DNA of 36,562 nt from an uncultured bacterium. Lineage in GTDB: Bacteria; Bacillota; Clostridia; Lachnospirales; Lachnospiraceae. Of the stretch, positions 14,889 through 23,572 are shown in pieces. Both the position numbers and the translations under genes were made by a program. The notes under the pieces are model-generated. The model was not told the origin of the DNA. It made no database searches and saw only the letters and a list, made by a program, of their open reading frames with translations. The stretch is from contig CAJMMS010000015.1 in assembly GCA_905214675.1 (NCBI GenBank), positions 1 through 36,562 on the forward strand, read 5' to 3'. Position 1 is the first letter of the stretch. The number at the start of each line of letters is the position of its first letter.

Positions 14889-16385
14889 TTACAGTGTTGC
14901 GATAAATCTCATGAAGGCTTCTCTTCCTTCCGGTGTGCATTTGTATACACCGGCATCTTCCAGAACGCCTACGAATACATGTCCAACTTCTTCTTTGAGG
15001 ATATCCATCACGTTGTCTTTGTTCAGTTCCGGATGTTTCGGCAGGAAGGATTCTACCCAGTCTGCATGTTTTTCCAGTGCTTCGCTGGAACGGATGTCTT
15101 TCTTCTCAATGATATAATCTGCCAGATCCTGAAGTTCTGTTTTCAGTCGTGCCGGCAGAATCGCAAGACCCATAACTTCGATCAGACCGATGTTTTCCTT
15201 TTTGATGTTATGTTTCTCTGCATGCGGATGATATACACCAAGCGGATACTCATCTGTCGTCAGATTGTTTCTCAGAGCCAGATCCAGTTCGAACATATCG
15301 CCGACTTTTCTTGCGATCGGTGTGATTGTGTTATGTGGCTCTCCGTCTGTTTCCGCAAAGATATTTGCATCGGCATCCGTGTAACCTCTCCATGCAGTAA
15401 GTACATGGTCAGCCAGATCGATCAGACGTTTTTCATCTTTGCAGCGGATACGCAGTACGGACAGCGGCCATTTTACAATGCCGGCTTCCACATCTTCGTA
15501 TCCAGGGATCTCAACATGTTTTTCGATTGGTGCTTTTGCCATTGCAAACTGGTAATTACCGCCCTGATAGTGGTCGTGGCTTAAGATAGAACCACCTACG
15601 ATCGGCAGGTCTGCATTGGATCCCAGGAAATAGTGTGGGAACAGTTTGATAAAGTCAAACAGTTTCACAAAAGTTGCTTTTTCTATCTTCATCGGAATAT
15701 GCTCTCCGTTGAATACGATACAGTGTTCGTTATAGTATACATATGGTGAATACTGGAATCCCCACTGTGTTCCGTTCACTGTGATCGGGATGATCCTGTG
15801 GTTCTGTCTTGCCGGATGGTTGACGCGTCCTGCATAGCCTTCATTCTGACGGCAGAGCAGACATTTCGGATAACCGCTCTGTTTTGCCAGTTTTGCCGCT
15901 GCGATCGCTTTCGGATCTTTTTCCGGTTTGGATAAGTTGATGGAAATATCAATGTCACCGTATGGACTTGGCACTTTCCAGCGGATATCTTTTTTAATGC
16001 GGTATCGGCGGATGTAGTTGGTATCCTGGCTCAGTTTATAGTAATAGTCGGTTGCTTTTACCGGTGACTCTTTGTACAGCTCTTTGAATGTTCCGATCAC
16101 CTGTGCCGGACGCGGAACCAGGCAGTTCATGATCTTTGTATCAAACAGGTCACGGTAAACGACACTGTTCTCTTTTAATACACCTTTTTCCACTGCATAA
16201 TCCAGCAGTTCTTCCAGAACTTCTTCCAGGTCAACATCTTTGAACTCCATCTCCGGCTCGGTGTATTCTTCTTCCTCAAACAGCTCCAGAAGCTGGTTGG
16301 TAGTATAAATACGTTCTTCTTCCGGTACCAGTCCGCTCTCTACGCCATACTGTACCAGACGTTTTACATTCTCATCAAATGTCAT
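14889..16385 (-). CDS. galT: UDP-glucose-hexose-1-phosphate uridylyltransferase, class II
   Basis: 498 residues, the length of the firmicute class II GalT rather than the about 350-residue E. coli type. It transfers UMP from UDP-glucose to galactose-1-phosphate. The catalytic region contains SHDHYQGGNYQFAMAK, and a conserved CLLCRQNEGYAGRVNHPA segment lies upstream of it. The N-terminus has an acidic helical extension (EEERIYTTNQLLELFEEEE). GGAGG lies upstream of the ATG at 16385. It is the middle gene of the gal operon, 16 bases after galK. Confidence 0.95.
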   Translation of the reverse strand: MTFDENVKRLVQYGVESGLVPEEERIYTTNQLLELFEEEEYTEPEMEFKDVDLEEVLEELLDYAVEKGVLKENSVVYRDLFDTKIMNCLVPRPAQVIGTFKELYKESPVKATDYYYKLSQDTNYIRRYRIKKDIRWKVPSPYGDIDISINLSKPEKDPKAIAAAKLAKQSGYPKCLLCRQNEGYAGRVNHPARQNHRIIPITVNGTQWGFQYSPYVYYNEHCIVFNGEHIPMKIEKATFVKLFDFIKLFPHYFLGSNADLPIVGGSILSHDHYQGGNYQFAMAKAPIEKHVEIPGYEDVEAGIVKWPLSVLRIRCKDEKRLIDLADHVLTAWRGYTDADANIFAETDGEPHNTITPIARKVGDMFELDLALRNNLTTDEYPLGVYHPHAEKHNIKKENIGLIEVMGLAILPARLKTELQDLADYIIEKKDIRSSEALEKHADWVESFLPKHPELNKDNVMDILKEEVGHVFVGVLEDAGVYKCTPEGREAFMRFIATL

Positions 16386-16401
16386 GACGTTTTCCTCCTG
16401 C

Positions 16402-17568
16402 TTAGATTTCTTTTGCTCCGTCTCCGATTTCTACTACGTAGAATTCTGCTTCATGTCCTGTTTTTTCTTTGTATTCTTTGCCCAGTTTGTCGATGAAGTG
16501 ATCTACTGCATCATTCTTTACGATACTTACGGTACAGCCGCCGAATCCGCCGCCTGTGATACGGGAACCGATCACACCTTCGGTCTCCCATGCCAGGTCT
16601 ACCAGTACGTCAATCTCTTCGCAGGATACTTCATAGTCATCTCGAAGGGATACGTGGGAAGCATTCATCAGTTTACCGAATTTTTCCACATCGCCTGCAT
16701 TCAGTGCTGCAACGGCCTGGATAGTTCTCTGGTTTTCGTATACCGCATGATGTGCTCTCTTCTGACGAACCGGATCTTTGATGGCATCTTTATATTTTTC
16801 GAACTCTTCTTCGCTTAAATCGCCAAGTCCTTTGATATCCACGACTGCCTGCAACTCTTTTAATGCCGTTTCGCATTCGTTTCTTCTGTCATTGTAAGCA
16901 GAATCTACCAGGCTGTGTTTTACTTTACTGTTTGTGATAACAATCTTTGCATCTTCCAGTTTTACGCTTGCATATTCATAGCTCAGATCGCTGGTATCCA
17001 GGAAGATCGCGTGGTCTTTTTTGCCCATTGCCACTGCAAACTGATCCATGATACCGCAGTTGCATCCGTTGAAGTTGTTCTCAGAATACTGTCCGATCAG
17101 TGCCAGATCGATCATGCTGATTCCTTCGAATCCAAACAGATCACGTACTGCAAGTCCTGTCAGTACTTCCAGAGATGCGGAAGAAGAAAGTCCGGAGCCG
17201 TTCGGGATCGTACCGTAGATCAGGATATCCATACCTGCAGGGATCTTGTATCCTCTGCCTTCCATTGCCCACATAACTCCCTTCGGATAGTTGGTCCATC
17301 CTGCTTTTTCAGAATATACCAGATCATCCAGGCTTGTCTCGATCACGCCCAGTTTGCTGAAATTCTCAGAATAGAAACGGAGCGTACGGTCTTCACGTTT
17401 GCGGACGATCATATAAGTTCCGATGCTCAGTGCACATGGAAAAACGTGTCCTCCGTTGTAGTCTGTATGCTCTCCGATCAGGTTTACACGTCCCGGTGAA
17501 AAGAATGAACGGATTTCTCCACCTTCCCCATAGATGGATACAAATTTTTCAATCAGTTTTGCTTTCAT
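16402..17568 (-). CDS. galK: Galactokinase
   Basis: 388 residues; GHMP kinase that phosphorylates galactose at C1 with ATP. Signatures: galactose-binding GRVNLIGEHTDYNGG (26-40), the ATP loop IPNGSGLSSSASLEV, and the C-terminal GGGFGGCTVSIV. AAGGAG precedes the ATG at 17568. It is the first gene of the galKTE operon and divergent from an AraC regulator with cupin domain, probably the operon's controller. Confidence 0.96.
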   Translation of the reverse strand: MKAKLIEKFVSIYGEGGEIRSFFSPGRVNLIGEHTDYNGGHVFPCALSIGTYMIVRKREDRTLRFYSENFSKLGVIETSLDDLVYSEKAGWTNYPKGVMWAMEGRGYKIPAGMDILIYGTIPNGSGLSSSASLEVLTGLAVRDLFGFEGISMIDLALIGQYSENNFNGCNCGIMDQFAVAMGKKDHAIFLDTSDLSYEYASVKLEDAKIVITNSKVKHSLVDSAYNDRRNECETALKELQAVVDIKGLGDLSEEEFEKYKDAIKDPVRQKRAHHAVYENQRTIQAVAALNAGDVEKFGKLMNASHVSLRDDYEVSCEEIDVLVDLAWETEGVIGSRITGGGFGGCTVSIVKNDAVDHFIDKLGKEYKEKTGHEAEFYVVEIGDGAKEI

Positions 17569-17591
17569 GTCACTTCTCCTTTTTTATTTTA

Positions 17592-17663
17592 TGTATACTT
17601 TCAGGAATTGCCTTTTATAATGATGTTAAGATCAAAAGATGCCATACGAATTGCTGTATACTT
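17592..17663. promoter_or_regulatory. Repeated TGTATACTT sites upstream of galK
   Basis: TGTATACTT occurs at 17592-17600 and again at 17655-17663, the same way round and 63 bases apart, close to six helical turns. Both are near AATTG/CAATT sequence, and the second sits inside an imperfect palindrome (GAATTG...CAATTC, about 17648-17677). They are candidate sites for the divergent AraC protein, upstream of the gal operon. No clear -10/-35 pair for galK was identified. Confidence 0.35.
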
Positions 17664-17741
17664 CGTACGCACACAATTCTGTTCGACATTCTCATATAAT
17701 GGCAGTTCCAAAATATCCCGGTTACGTCCGGCTCTGTGTCC

Positions 17742-17769
17742 TTGACGTTCACGCTAATATAAGTATAAT
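17742..17769 (+). promoter_or_regulatory. Sigma-A type promoter for the AraC gene
   Basis: TTGACG at 17742-17747 and a perfect TATAAT at 17764-17769 with a 16-base spacer lie 62 bases upstream of the regulator's ATG. Confidence 0.65.
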
Positions 17770-17831
17770 GAGACTTACAGAAAAAATCAACAAGTATCAT
17801 AATAAAAACTATAATTATATTGAGGTATTCT

Positions 17832-18746
17832 ATGCAAATCCAGACCAATCAGAAACAGCGTGAACTAAAAGACCACGGAACGTTTGCTTTTCCGGTAAAT
17901 GTAAGCCACGAAAACCTGTTTTCCTATGAGCGAAGTTCCTTTTTCTGGCACTGGCATCCGGAGATCGAGCTGACTTTGATCGTATCCGGAGACATCAATT
18001 ATCAGGTAAATGATAAAACTTATCACCTCACTGCCGGCGAAGGGATTTTCTGCAATGCCAACATGCCGCACACCGGACACATGTATAATAAGGAAGACTG
18101 TGTTTATATTTCCACAACTTTTGATCCACGTATCATTTATGGCTTCGAATCCAGCCGTATTCAGACAGCCTATGTCACACCGCTGACACTGGACGGACGT
18201 TTTTCCTCGATCAAATTTTCACCGGATGTTGCATGGCAGGCAGAAATCCTTGAAAATCTGGCAAAAATCTGGGACATTTTTTCTTCCAAGGCTCCGTGCT
18301 GGGATTTTCAGATCCAAATCCTGCTCTCCAGGATCTGGCTGACGCTGTACCAGAATACCGAGCCGCAGACCGAAACACTTCCTGCGGTACAGCGTGACCG
18401 GGAACGCCTGCTTCTGCTGCTCTCCTACCTGCACGACCATTATCAGGAGAAAATCCTGCTCGAAAACGTTGCCGCCCAGATCAATATCTGTAAAAGTGAA
18501 TGCTGCCGCTTTTTCAAAAGCCATATGAACGAATCCTTATTTGACTATCTTCTGCATTACCGCATACAGAAAAGCCTGCCGCTTCTGCAAAATACCAATA
18601 AAAGTATCACTGATATTTCACTGCTGACAGGCTTTTCAAATCCCTGTTATTTTTCTAAAATTTTCAAATCTGAAATGGGATGCACGCCGCGGGAATACCG
18701 CAAAAACGCCCTTAAGACTCCTTCGCCGGAAGCTGAGCTAAAATGA
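17832..18746 (+). CDS. AraC family regulator with N-terminal cupin, probably of the gal operon
   Basis: 304 residues from the ATG at 17832, with TTGAGGT just upstream; a TTG four codons earlier is less likely. The N-terminal cupin holds sugar-binding-type motifs: WHWHPEIELTLIVSGDINY and GEGIFCNANMPHTGHM. The C-terminal double HTH (about 200-295) has ENVAAQINICKSECCRFFKS and DISLLTGFSNPCYFSKIFKS, followed by GCTPREYRK. It is divergent from galK across 263 bases. Family knowledge and context suggest it activates gal genes when galactose or a derivative is bound. The 3' end overlaps the convergent EamA gene by 35 bases. Confidence 0.87.
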   Translation: MQIQTNQKQRELKDHGTFAFPVNVSHENLFSYERSSFFWHWHPEIELTLIVSGDINYQVNDKTYHLTAGEGIFCNANMPHTGHMYNKEDCVYISTTFDPRIIYGFESSRIQTAYVTPLTLDGRFSSIKFSPDVAWQAEILENLAKIWDIFSSKAPCWDFQIQILLSRIWLTLYQNTEPQTETLPAVQRDRERLLLLLSYLHDHYQEKILLENVAAQINICKSECCRFFKSHMNESLFDYLLHYRIQKSLPLLQNTNKSITDISLLTGFSNPCYFSKIFKSEMGCTPREYRKNALKTPSPEAELK

Positions 18747-19617
18747 TCGCCGCAAACATGGCAGCACAGCCAAGTCCTTCCCGCATGCTTAAGGTCTGGC
18801 CAAGCAGCAGCCAGCCCGACAGCACAGAAATGCAGGACTCAAGACTGAGGATCAGTGATGCGACGGTCGGATCCATCCCTTTCTGTCCGACGATCTGTAA
18901 GGTATAGCCGACACCGCAGGACATAATACCGGCATAAGCGATCGGTTTCCACGCCAGAAGCACGCCAAAGAGCTGCGGCTGTTCCGTAAAGAGCATCACA
19001 ACACCGGACAAAAGGCCGCATACCAGAAACTGGATGCAGGACATCTTCACGCCGTCCACTTTCGGCGAAAAATAATCCACGACCAGGATATGTACCGAAA
19101 ACAGAATCGCACAGATAAACACCAGGATATCTCCGTATCCGATGGAAAACTGTTCATTTATGCAGAGCAGATACAAACCCACAACTGCCAGAAGCACAGA
19201 CAGCCAGATCATCGGGCTGCATTTCTTCTTCCTGAAAATCCCGATCACCGGTACGATCACAATATAACATGCCGTGATAAAACCAGCCTTTCCTACCGTT
19301 GTATATTTGATACCGATCTGCTGGAAATTCGTTGCCAGGCACAGTGCGATACCGCAGCATATCCCGCCGGTCAGCAGTGTTTTTCTCTGTGCTTTTTTCT
19401 CTTCTTCGCTGATTTTCTCCGCAGATCCGGACTTTTCTCCCCGGTTCAGGAAGAAAATACACGGGATCAGCACCAGACCTCCCAGAATACTTCTCACAAA
19501 ATTAAAGGTAAATGGGCCAACATACTCCATGCCTACGCTCTGGGCAACAAATGCCACCCCCCAGATGCATGCTGTCAGCAAAAGCAATGCCGGGCCTTTT
19601 ATGTTTTCTTTTTTCAT
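18712..19617 (-). CDS. EamA family (DMT superfamily) transporter
   Basis: 301 residues with ten hydrophobic helices in two EamA repeats. The first repeat starts at ALLLLTACIWGVAFVAQSVG and the second at YGDILVFICAILFSVHILVV. The end GQTLSMREGLGCAAMFAAIILAQL is typical. It is a drug/metabolite exporter of the cytoplasmic membrane; the substrate cannot be read from sequence. A charged cytosolic loop (RGEKSGSAEKISEEEKKAQ) follows the third helix. The gene converges on the AraC gene with a 35-base overlap, and no terminator was seen between them. Confidence 0.88.
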   Translation of the reverse strand: MKKENIKGPALLLLTACIWGVAFVAQSVGMEYVGPFTFNFVRSILGGLVLIPCIFFLNRGEKSGSAEKISEEEKKAQRKTLLTGGICCGIALCLATNFQQIGIKYTTVGKAGFITACYIVIVPVIGIFRKKKCSPMIWLSVLLAVVGLYLLCINEQFSIGYGDILVFICAILFSVHILVVDYFSPKVDGVKMSCIQFLVCGLLSGVVMLFTEQPQLFGVLLAWKPIAYAGIMSCGVGYTLQIVGQKGMDPTVASLILSLESCISVLSGWLLLGQTLSMREGLGCAAMFAAIILAQLPAKES

Positions 19618-19721
19618 CTGTTTTATCCATTCCTTCCTTTTTCGCTGTTTTTCATCTTAACTTTTTCTTTTTTGAAAGTCAATGGTATTTCCTTTGCGAT
19701 TTTTGTATTTTATTTTGTTTT

Positions 19722-19736
19722 GAAGTATGGTACAAT
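19722..19736 (+). promoter_or_regulatory. Extended -10 promoter of the SseB-like gene
   Basis: TGG precedes TACAAT (19731-19736), giving an extended -10 element (TGnTACAAT), about 38 bases before the ATG at 19774. The -35 region is a T-rich stretch with no good match. Confidence 0.45.
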
Positions 19737-19773
19737 GAAATAAAAAACCAGAAAGAATATGAGGTATAATATT

Positions 19774-20607
19774 ATGGCAATAGATCATAGCTTTATTATT
19801 CGCAAAATCCAGACACTTCCGGAAATGTTTGTCATCTTTTCGCAGGTTACAAAACAGCCTTTTGTAACCTGCGATGAAGAGACATTTGATGACCAGATAC
19901 ATATCTTTACTGATGCACAGAAAGCACACGCTTTTGTCCAGGAATCCTCCGAGCAGAAAAAGATTCCTGTTGTATCCGTAAAAGTTAATTCTGAACAGTT
20001 TCTTCATTTTTATGGAACACTTTACAGCATCGGCATCAATACCATTGTCCTGCACGACCTGGAAAGTGAAACAGCACTTCCACTGGAATCCATCGTCCAC
20101 AGACGTCACAACCCGGATGAGATTCCACCAGAGAAACGCCCGATCACCAATCCGGAACTGCTCCTTACCGCGCTGTATTTTCTGCAGGAAATGCGCCGTC
20201 CGATCCCGGATGAAGAGAAAACAAACCTGCAGGAACTGGATGAAGAACTGGTTGCCAATCTGGTACGCGGCCGTTTCTTAAGCGGTATCATCGTAGACGA
20301 GAATGAGCAGGAAGAATCCGCCGAAGAAAGTTCTGATAACAATACCGAAAAAATGAAAAAGAACAACATCCGCGTTCCTTATATCAACAATCGAAACGGC
20401 GAGATGTATCAGGCCATTTTCACAGACGGATATGAACTTCAGAAATTTGACCCGAAAAAGAGACTGCGTCCTGTTGTGATCAAATTTGATGATCTGGAGA
20501 AATTCCTGGTAAAAGACGCAAAGGGTTATGTTTTAAATCCGGTCAGCGTTGCGCTTCCTCTGCGCCGTGAACAGCTTCCGGCTTTCAAGAAACGCATCGA
20601 TGGCTGA
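19774..20607 (+). CDS. SseB family protein
   Basis: 277 residues from the ATG at 19774, with TGAGGT upstream; the in-frame ATG at 19759 overlaps that site. The N-terminal half is divergent. The C-terminal half matches SseB-like proteins: LDEELVANLVRGRFLSGIIV, IRVPYINNRNGEMYQAIFTD, then GYVLNPVSVALPLRREQL. There is an acidic spacer (NEQEESAEESSDNN). It is cytosolic, with no membrane segment or signal peptide. The SseB name comes from a Salmonella protein but these homologues have no known role. It lies 80 bases upstream of the glycosyltransferase operon and may be cotranscribed. Confidence 0.7.
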   Translation: MAIDHSFIIRKIQTLPEMFVIFSQVTKQPFVTCDEETFDDQIHIFTDAQKAHAFVQESSEQKKIPVVSVKVNSEQFLHFYGTLYSIGINTIVLHDLESETALPLESIVHRRHNPDEIPPEKRPITNPELLLTALYFLQEMRRPIPDEEKTNLQELDEELVANLVRGRFLSGIIVDENEQEESAEESSDNNTEKMKKNNIRVPYINNRNGEMYQAIFTDGYELQKFDPKKRLRPVVIKFDDLEKFLVKDAKGYVLNPVSVALPLRREQLPAFKKRIDG

Positions 20608-20647
20608 CACACTTCCTGACACAAAGTTTCAGGAACACAATAAAGTA

Positions 20648-20666
20648 AAGAAACGCTTCCGCGTTT
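20648..20666 (+). other. Hairpin between SseB-like gene and glycosyltransferase operon
   Basis: GAAACGC and GCGTTTC pair around TTCC in the 80-base gap, with a second small pairing (CCTGA/TCAGG) just before. No T-run follows, so it is not a standard terminator; it could be a partial attenuator or an mRNA processing or stabilising element. Confidence 0.35.
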
Positions 20667-20687
20667 CAGGCAAAGAGAGGATTTTCC

Positions 20688-21620
20688 ATGCTGGTATCTG
20701 TTGTTATCCCCTGCTACAATTCGCAGGAGTCCATCAAACATGCAGTCGAGCTGACGATTGCAGAATTTAAAAAAATGCCGCAGTATACTTATGAATTTGT
20801 CCTGGTCAATGACTATTCCAAAGATAATACTTACGGCTCCATCAAAGAACTTGCCGCCAAATATCCCTGTGTAAAGGGTGTAAACCTGGGCAAAAACTTT
20901 GGTCAGCACAATGCGCTGATGGCAGCGCTCCACTATACGGAAGGCGATCTGATCGTCGGAATGGACGATGATCTTCAGACGCATCCTTCTCAGATGTACA
21001 AGCTGCTGGATAAGATCCAGGAAGGTTATGATCTGGTCTATGGCGATTACGCCAAACGTAAGAATTCCTTCTTCAAAAATCTGACCAGCAAGTTTAATAA
21101 AGTCACTTCCCGCATCCTGCTTGGCCGTCCAAAGGACATTGTTTCGAGCAATTACTGGGTGATCACCCGCCGGGTACGTGATGAAGTGATCAAATATACC
21201 AACTATAACCCTTATATTGATGCCATTTTTTATCGCGTTACCAGCAATATTGCTGATGTGACGATCGAGCATCATAAACGTGAGCAGGGATCTTCCAATT
21301 ATACATTCCGCAAACTGGTCAAGCTCTGGCTTGCCTACTGGAATTTCTCCGTGATTCCGCTTCGTATTTCCGCCGTCCTTGGTATCCTGTTTTCCGGAGC
21401 CGGCTTCCTTATGGCAGTGATCACTTTTATCCATCAGCTTATCACGCCAAGTTCCACACTTGGCTGGGCATCCCTGATGTGTGCCATGCTACTGTTTTTT
21501 GGCTGTGTACTTCTGGTACTTGGTATTATCGGAGAATATCTTGGAAAGATCATGCTCTGTATCAACAATACACCACAGTATATCATACGCGAAACGGTAA
21601 ATATTGATCAGAAAGAGTAA
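20688..21620 (+). CDS. GT2 polyprenyl-phosphate glycosyltransferase, ArnC/GtrB-like
   Basis: 310 residues. The GT-A domain starts SVVIPCYNSQESIK, has a nucleotide-sugar site (VLVNDYSKDNTYG) and the metal-binding DDD at 93-95 in GMDDDLQTHPSQM. That is the DPMS/ArnC signature for enzymes moving a sugar from a nucleotide donor to a polyprenyl phosphate. Two C-terminal transmembrane helices (about 225-250 and 258-285) end in GEYLGKIMLCINNTPQYIIRE, also typical of GtrB/ArnC. GAGG precedes the ATG. It starts a four-gene operon with an ATP-grasp enzyme and two ArnE/F-size membrane proteins, suggesting synthesis and export of a lipid-linked modified sugar. The donor sugar is unknown. Confidence 0.85.
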   Translation: MLVSVVIPCYNSQESIKHAVELTIAEFKKMPQYTYEFVLVNDYSKDNTYGSIKELAAKYPCVKGVNLGKNFGQHNALMAALHYTEGDLIVGMDDDLQTHPSQMYKLLDKIQEGYDLVYGDYAKRKNSFFKNLTSKFNKVTSRILLGRPKDIVSSNYWVITRRVRDEVIKYTNYNPYIDAIFYRVTSNIADVTIEHHKREQGSSNYTFRKLVKLWLAYWNFSVIPLRISAVLGILFSGAGFLMAVITFIHQLITPSSTLGWASLMCAMLLFFGCVLLVLGIIGEYLGKIMLCINNTPQYIIRETVNIDQKE

Positions 21621-21624
21621 ATTT

Positions 21625-22842
21625 ATGCAGAAAAAATTACTGATACTTGGTGCTGGTGTTTATCAGGTGCCACTTATTTTAAAAGCAAAAGAAATGGGAC
21701 TTTATACCATTGCTGCCAGCTATTCCGGACCTTATCCAGGTCTTGCCATTGCCGATGAAGTCTGGGAGATTGATACCACAGACTACCATCATCTGCTGCA
21801 AAAAGCGCAGGCCGCCAGGATTTCCGGTGTATGTACCACGGGAACCGATGTTTCTGTCATATCGGTGGGTTATCTCTGTGAAAAGCTGCATCTTCAGGGG
21901 ATTCCGTTTTCTGCTGCAAGTCTTGCAACAAACAAAGCTTCCATGAAGGAAGCTTTTCTTGCGAAAGATGTCGCGACTCCGAAAGCCTGCAAGGTCTTTA
22001 CCGATGAAGAAGCACTGGATGCATTTTCCAGGCTGCAGCCTCCGGTGATTGTAAAAGCAGTGGACAGTTCCGGAAGCCGCGGTATCCAGCGTGCTGACAC
22101 AAAAGAACAAGTCCTTGCAGCCCGCCAGGATGCCATGCGCGTTACCCGCAAAGATTATGTGCTTGTCGAGCAGTTTATCACCGCTCATGAAATCGGGGTT
22201 GACGGACTGATCTCGAACGGACACATCCAGTTGCTTCTGCCGCATGATAAGTTCACGTATACAACCGGAAGCACAACCCTTCCGGAGGGACATCATTTTC
22301 CATACCAGTGCAGCAAACATCTGCAAAAACAGATTACGGAAGAAATCACACGTGCTGTCCATGCACTTGGACTTGACAACTGTGCTTTTAATGCCGATGT
22401 CCTGGTGACTTCCGATGATGTCTACATCCTGGAAATGGGCGGAAGAGCCGGTGCAACCTGCATACCAGAACTGATTTCTCTTCATACCGGTATGGATTAC
22501 TACGCTGCGCTGATCCGTATGGCTCTTGGCGAGAAGATCACCTGTCCATCTTCCGGTATCCAAGCAAAACCATGTATGGCAAGGTTGCTTTTCTCCAAAA
22601 AAGAAGGAATCCTGACCTCGATCGATCAGAACCGGCTGGAACATCTGGCACAAAGTGGTGCTCTGATTTCTCTGGATTACCAGATTGGTGAGACCGTTCC
22701 CGCCATCCAGAACGGAACCAGCCGCATCGGTCAGGTCATTGCCCTCACAGATGATATTCATCAGATGGATAGTCTTATGTCTGATGTGCGGCACACAATA
22801 AAAATTGACGGAGTTGATCTGGAAACATTATGGAACAGTTAA
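21625..22842 (+). CDS. ATP-grasp family carboxylate-amine ligase
   Basis: 405 residues from the ATG at 21625, four bases after the glycosyltransferase stop. The N-terminal domain has a dinucleotide-like fold (KLLILGAGVYQVPLILKAKE). The ATP-grasp core has PPVIVKAVDSSGSRGIQ (glycine loop), VLVEQFITAHEIGVDGLI, and the metal-binding strand FNADVLV then YILEMGGRAGATCIPEL. Relatives (PurK, carbamoyl-phosphate synthase and amino-acid ligase types) join a carboxylate to an amine through an acyl phosphate. The substrate is not predictable. Position between an ArnC-like enzyme and flippase-like genes suggests it builds or attaches an amino-acid-like group to the sugar or its carrier. No membrane segment. 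Confidence 0.82.
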   Translation: MQKKLLILGAGVYQVPLILKAKEMGLYTIAASYSGPYPGLAIADEVWEIDTTDYHHLLQKAQAARISGVCTTGTDVSVISVGYLCEKLHLQGIPFSAASLATNKASMKEAFLAKDVATPKACKVFTDEEALDAFSRLQPPVIVKAVDSSGSRGIQRADTKEQVLAARQDAMRVTRKDYVLVEQFITAHEIGVDGLISNGHIQLLLPHDKFTYTTGSTTLPEGHHFPYQCSKHLQKQITEEITRAVHALGLDNCAFNADVLVTSDDVYILEMGGRAGATCIPELISLHTGMDYYAALIRMALGEKITCPSSGIQAKPCMARLLFSKKEGILTSIDQNRLEHLAQSGALISLDYQIGETVPAIQNGTSRIGQVIALTDDIHQMDSLMSDVRHTIKIDGVDLETLWNS

Positions 22843-23180
22843 AAAATTATATCCAGCTTCACCTGAATATCCTGCTCTTTTCTCTGACCGGGATTTTCTC
22901 CAAGCTGGCATCGATCCAATACAATAAAAACGGACTGCAGGCACCGCTTCTGTATCTGTTTGCCTTTCTAATGCTGGCAAACTGCGGAGTCTATGCACTG
23001 GCCTGGCAGAAGATCATCAAAAAATTTTCACTTTCTACTGCCTATGCACACCGAAGCGTTTATCTGATCTGGTCACAGGTATGGGCAGTTCTGATCTTCC
23101 ACGAATCTCTTTCCTGGAACAATATTCTCGGCATGCTGATCGTGCTTGCCGGAGTTATGGTGGTACAGCATTATGAATAA
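22830..23180 (+). CDS. SMR/EamA-like four-helix membrane protein, ArnE-type subunit
   Basis: 116 residues and about four transmembrane helices: LNILLFSLTGIFSKLAS, LLYLFAFLMLANCGVYAL, VYLIWSQVWAVLIFHE, then ILGMLIVLAGVMVV. Size and helix pattern fit one half of the ArnE/ArnF pair, which flips undecaprenyl-phosphate-aminoarabinose, or an SMR protein. It overlaps the ATP-grasp gene by 13 bases and the next gene by 8, so expression is coupled. No drug-efflux SMR glutamate signature is obvious in the first helix, which argues for a lipid-linked substrate. Confidence 0.75.
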   Translation: MEQLKNYIQLHLNILLFSLTGIFSKLASIQYNKNGLQAPLLYLFAFLMLANCGVYALAWQKIIKKFSLSTAYAHRSVYLIWSQVWAVLIFHESLSWNNILGMLIVLAGVMVVQHYE

Positions 23181-23520
23181 TACAACACATCTTTTTATGT
23201 TTTTGATGTTTGCGGCAACTTTTTTTTCTGCGATCTCTCAGATTCTGCTGAAACAAAGTGCCAATATGGAACACAAAAACGGAATTTATGAATACCTGAA
23301 CTGGCGTGTTATCCTGGCTTATGCTATCTTTGCCGCCGTTCTTCTTTTAAATACTTACGCATACACAAAAGTTCCTTACAAATACGGATCTATCATTGAT
23401 ACGTTCACCTATGTATTTGTACTGGTTTTTTCCCGTTTTCTTTTAAAAGAGGAAATCAGCCGCGGAAAGCTGGCCGGGAACTTGCTTATCATTTTCGGTA
23501 TTCTTGTTTATTCCTTATAA
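23173..23520 (+). CDS. SMR/EamA-like four-helix membrane protein, ArnF-type subunit
   Basis: 115 residues from the ATG at 23173, inside the end of the previous gene. Four helices: LFMFLMFAATFFSAISQILLK (with the SQILLK feature of SMR/ArnF proteins), VILAYAIFAAVLLLNTYAY, IIDTFTYVFVLVFSRFLL, and a last one ending LLIIFGILVYSL. It is clearly different in sequence from its neighbour, so the two probably form a heterodimer with opposite orientation. It closes the four-gene operon and is followed by a terminator. Confidence 0.75.
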   Translation: MNNTTHLFMFLMFAATFFSAISQILLKQSANMEHKNGIYEYLNWRVILAYAIFAAVLLLNTYAYTKVPYKYGSIIDTFTYVFVLVFSRFLLKEEISRGKLAGNLLIIFGILVYSL

Positions 23521-23528
23521 GTTAAAGC

Positions 23529-23545
23529 AACTGTCAACGACAGTT
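23529..23545. other. Small palindrome after the ArnF-like gene
   Basis: AACTGTC-AAC-GACAGTT lies nine bases after the operon's last stop. It is a short hairpin without T-run and may support termination or stabilise the 3' end. Confidence 0.35.
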
Positions 23546-23572
23546 CCTTTGACTTACAAACGCTTCGCGCAC

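Noticed and set aside
20526..21434. A 302-codon minus-strand frame opposite the ArnC-like gene
   Set aside because: The plus-strand gene has clear GT2 motifs; the long opposite frame is a codon-bias shadow.
21679..22794. A 371-codon minus-strand frame opposite the ATP-grasp gene
   Set aside because: No domain features, no ribosome site, and the plus strand has a clear ATP-grasp protein in a coupled operon.
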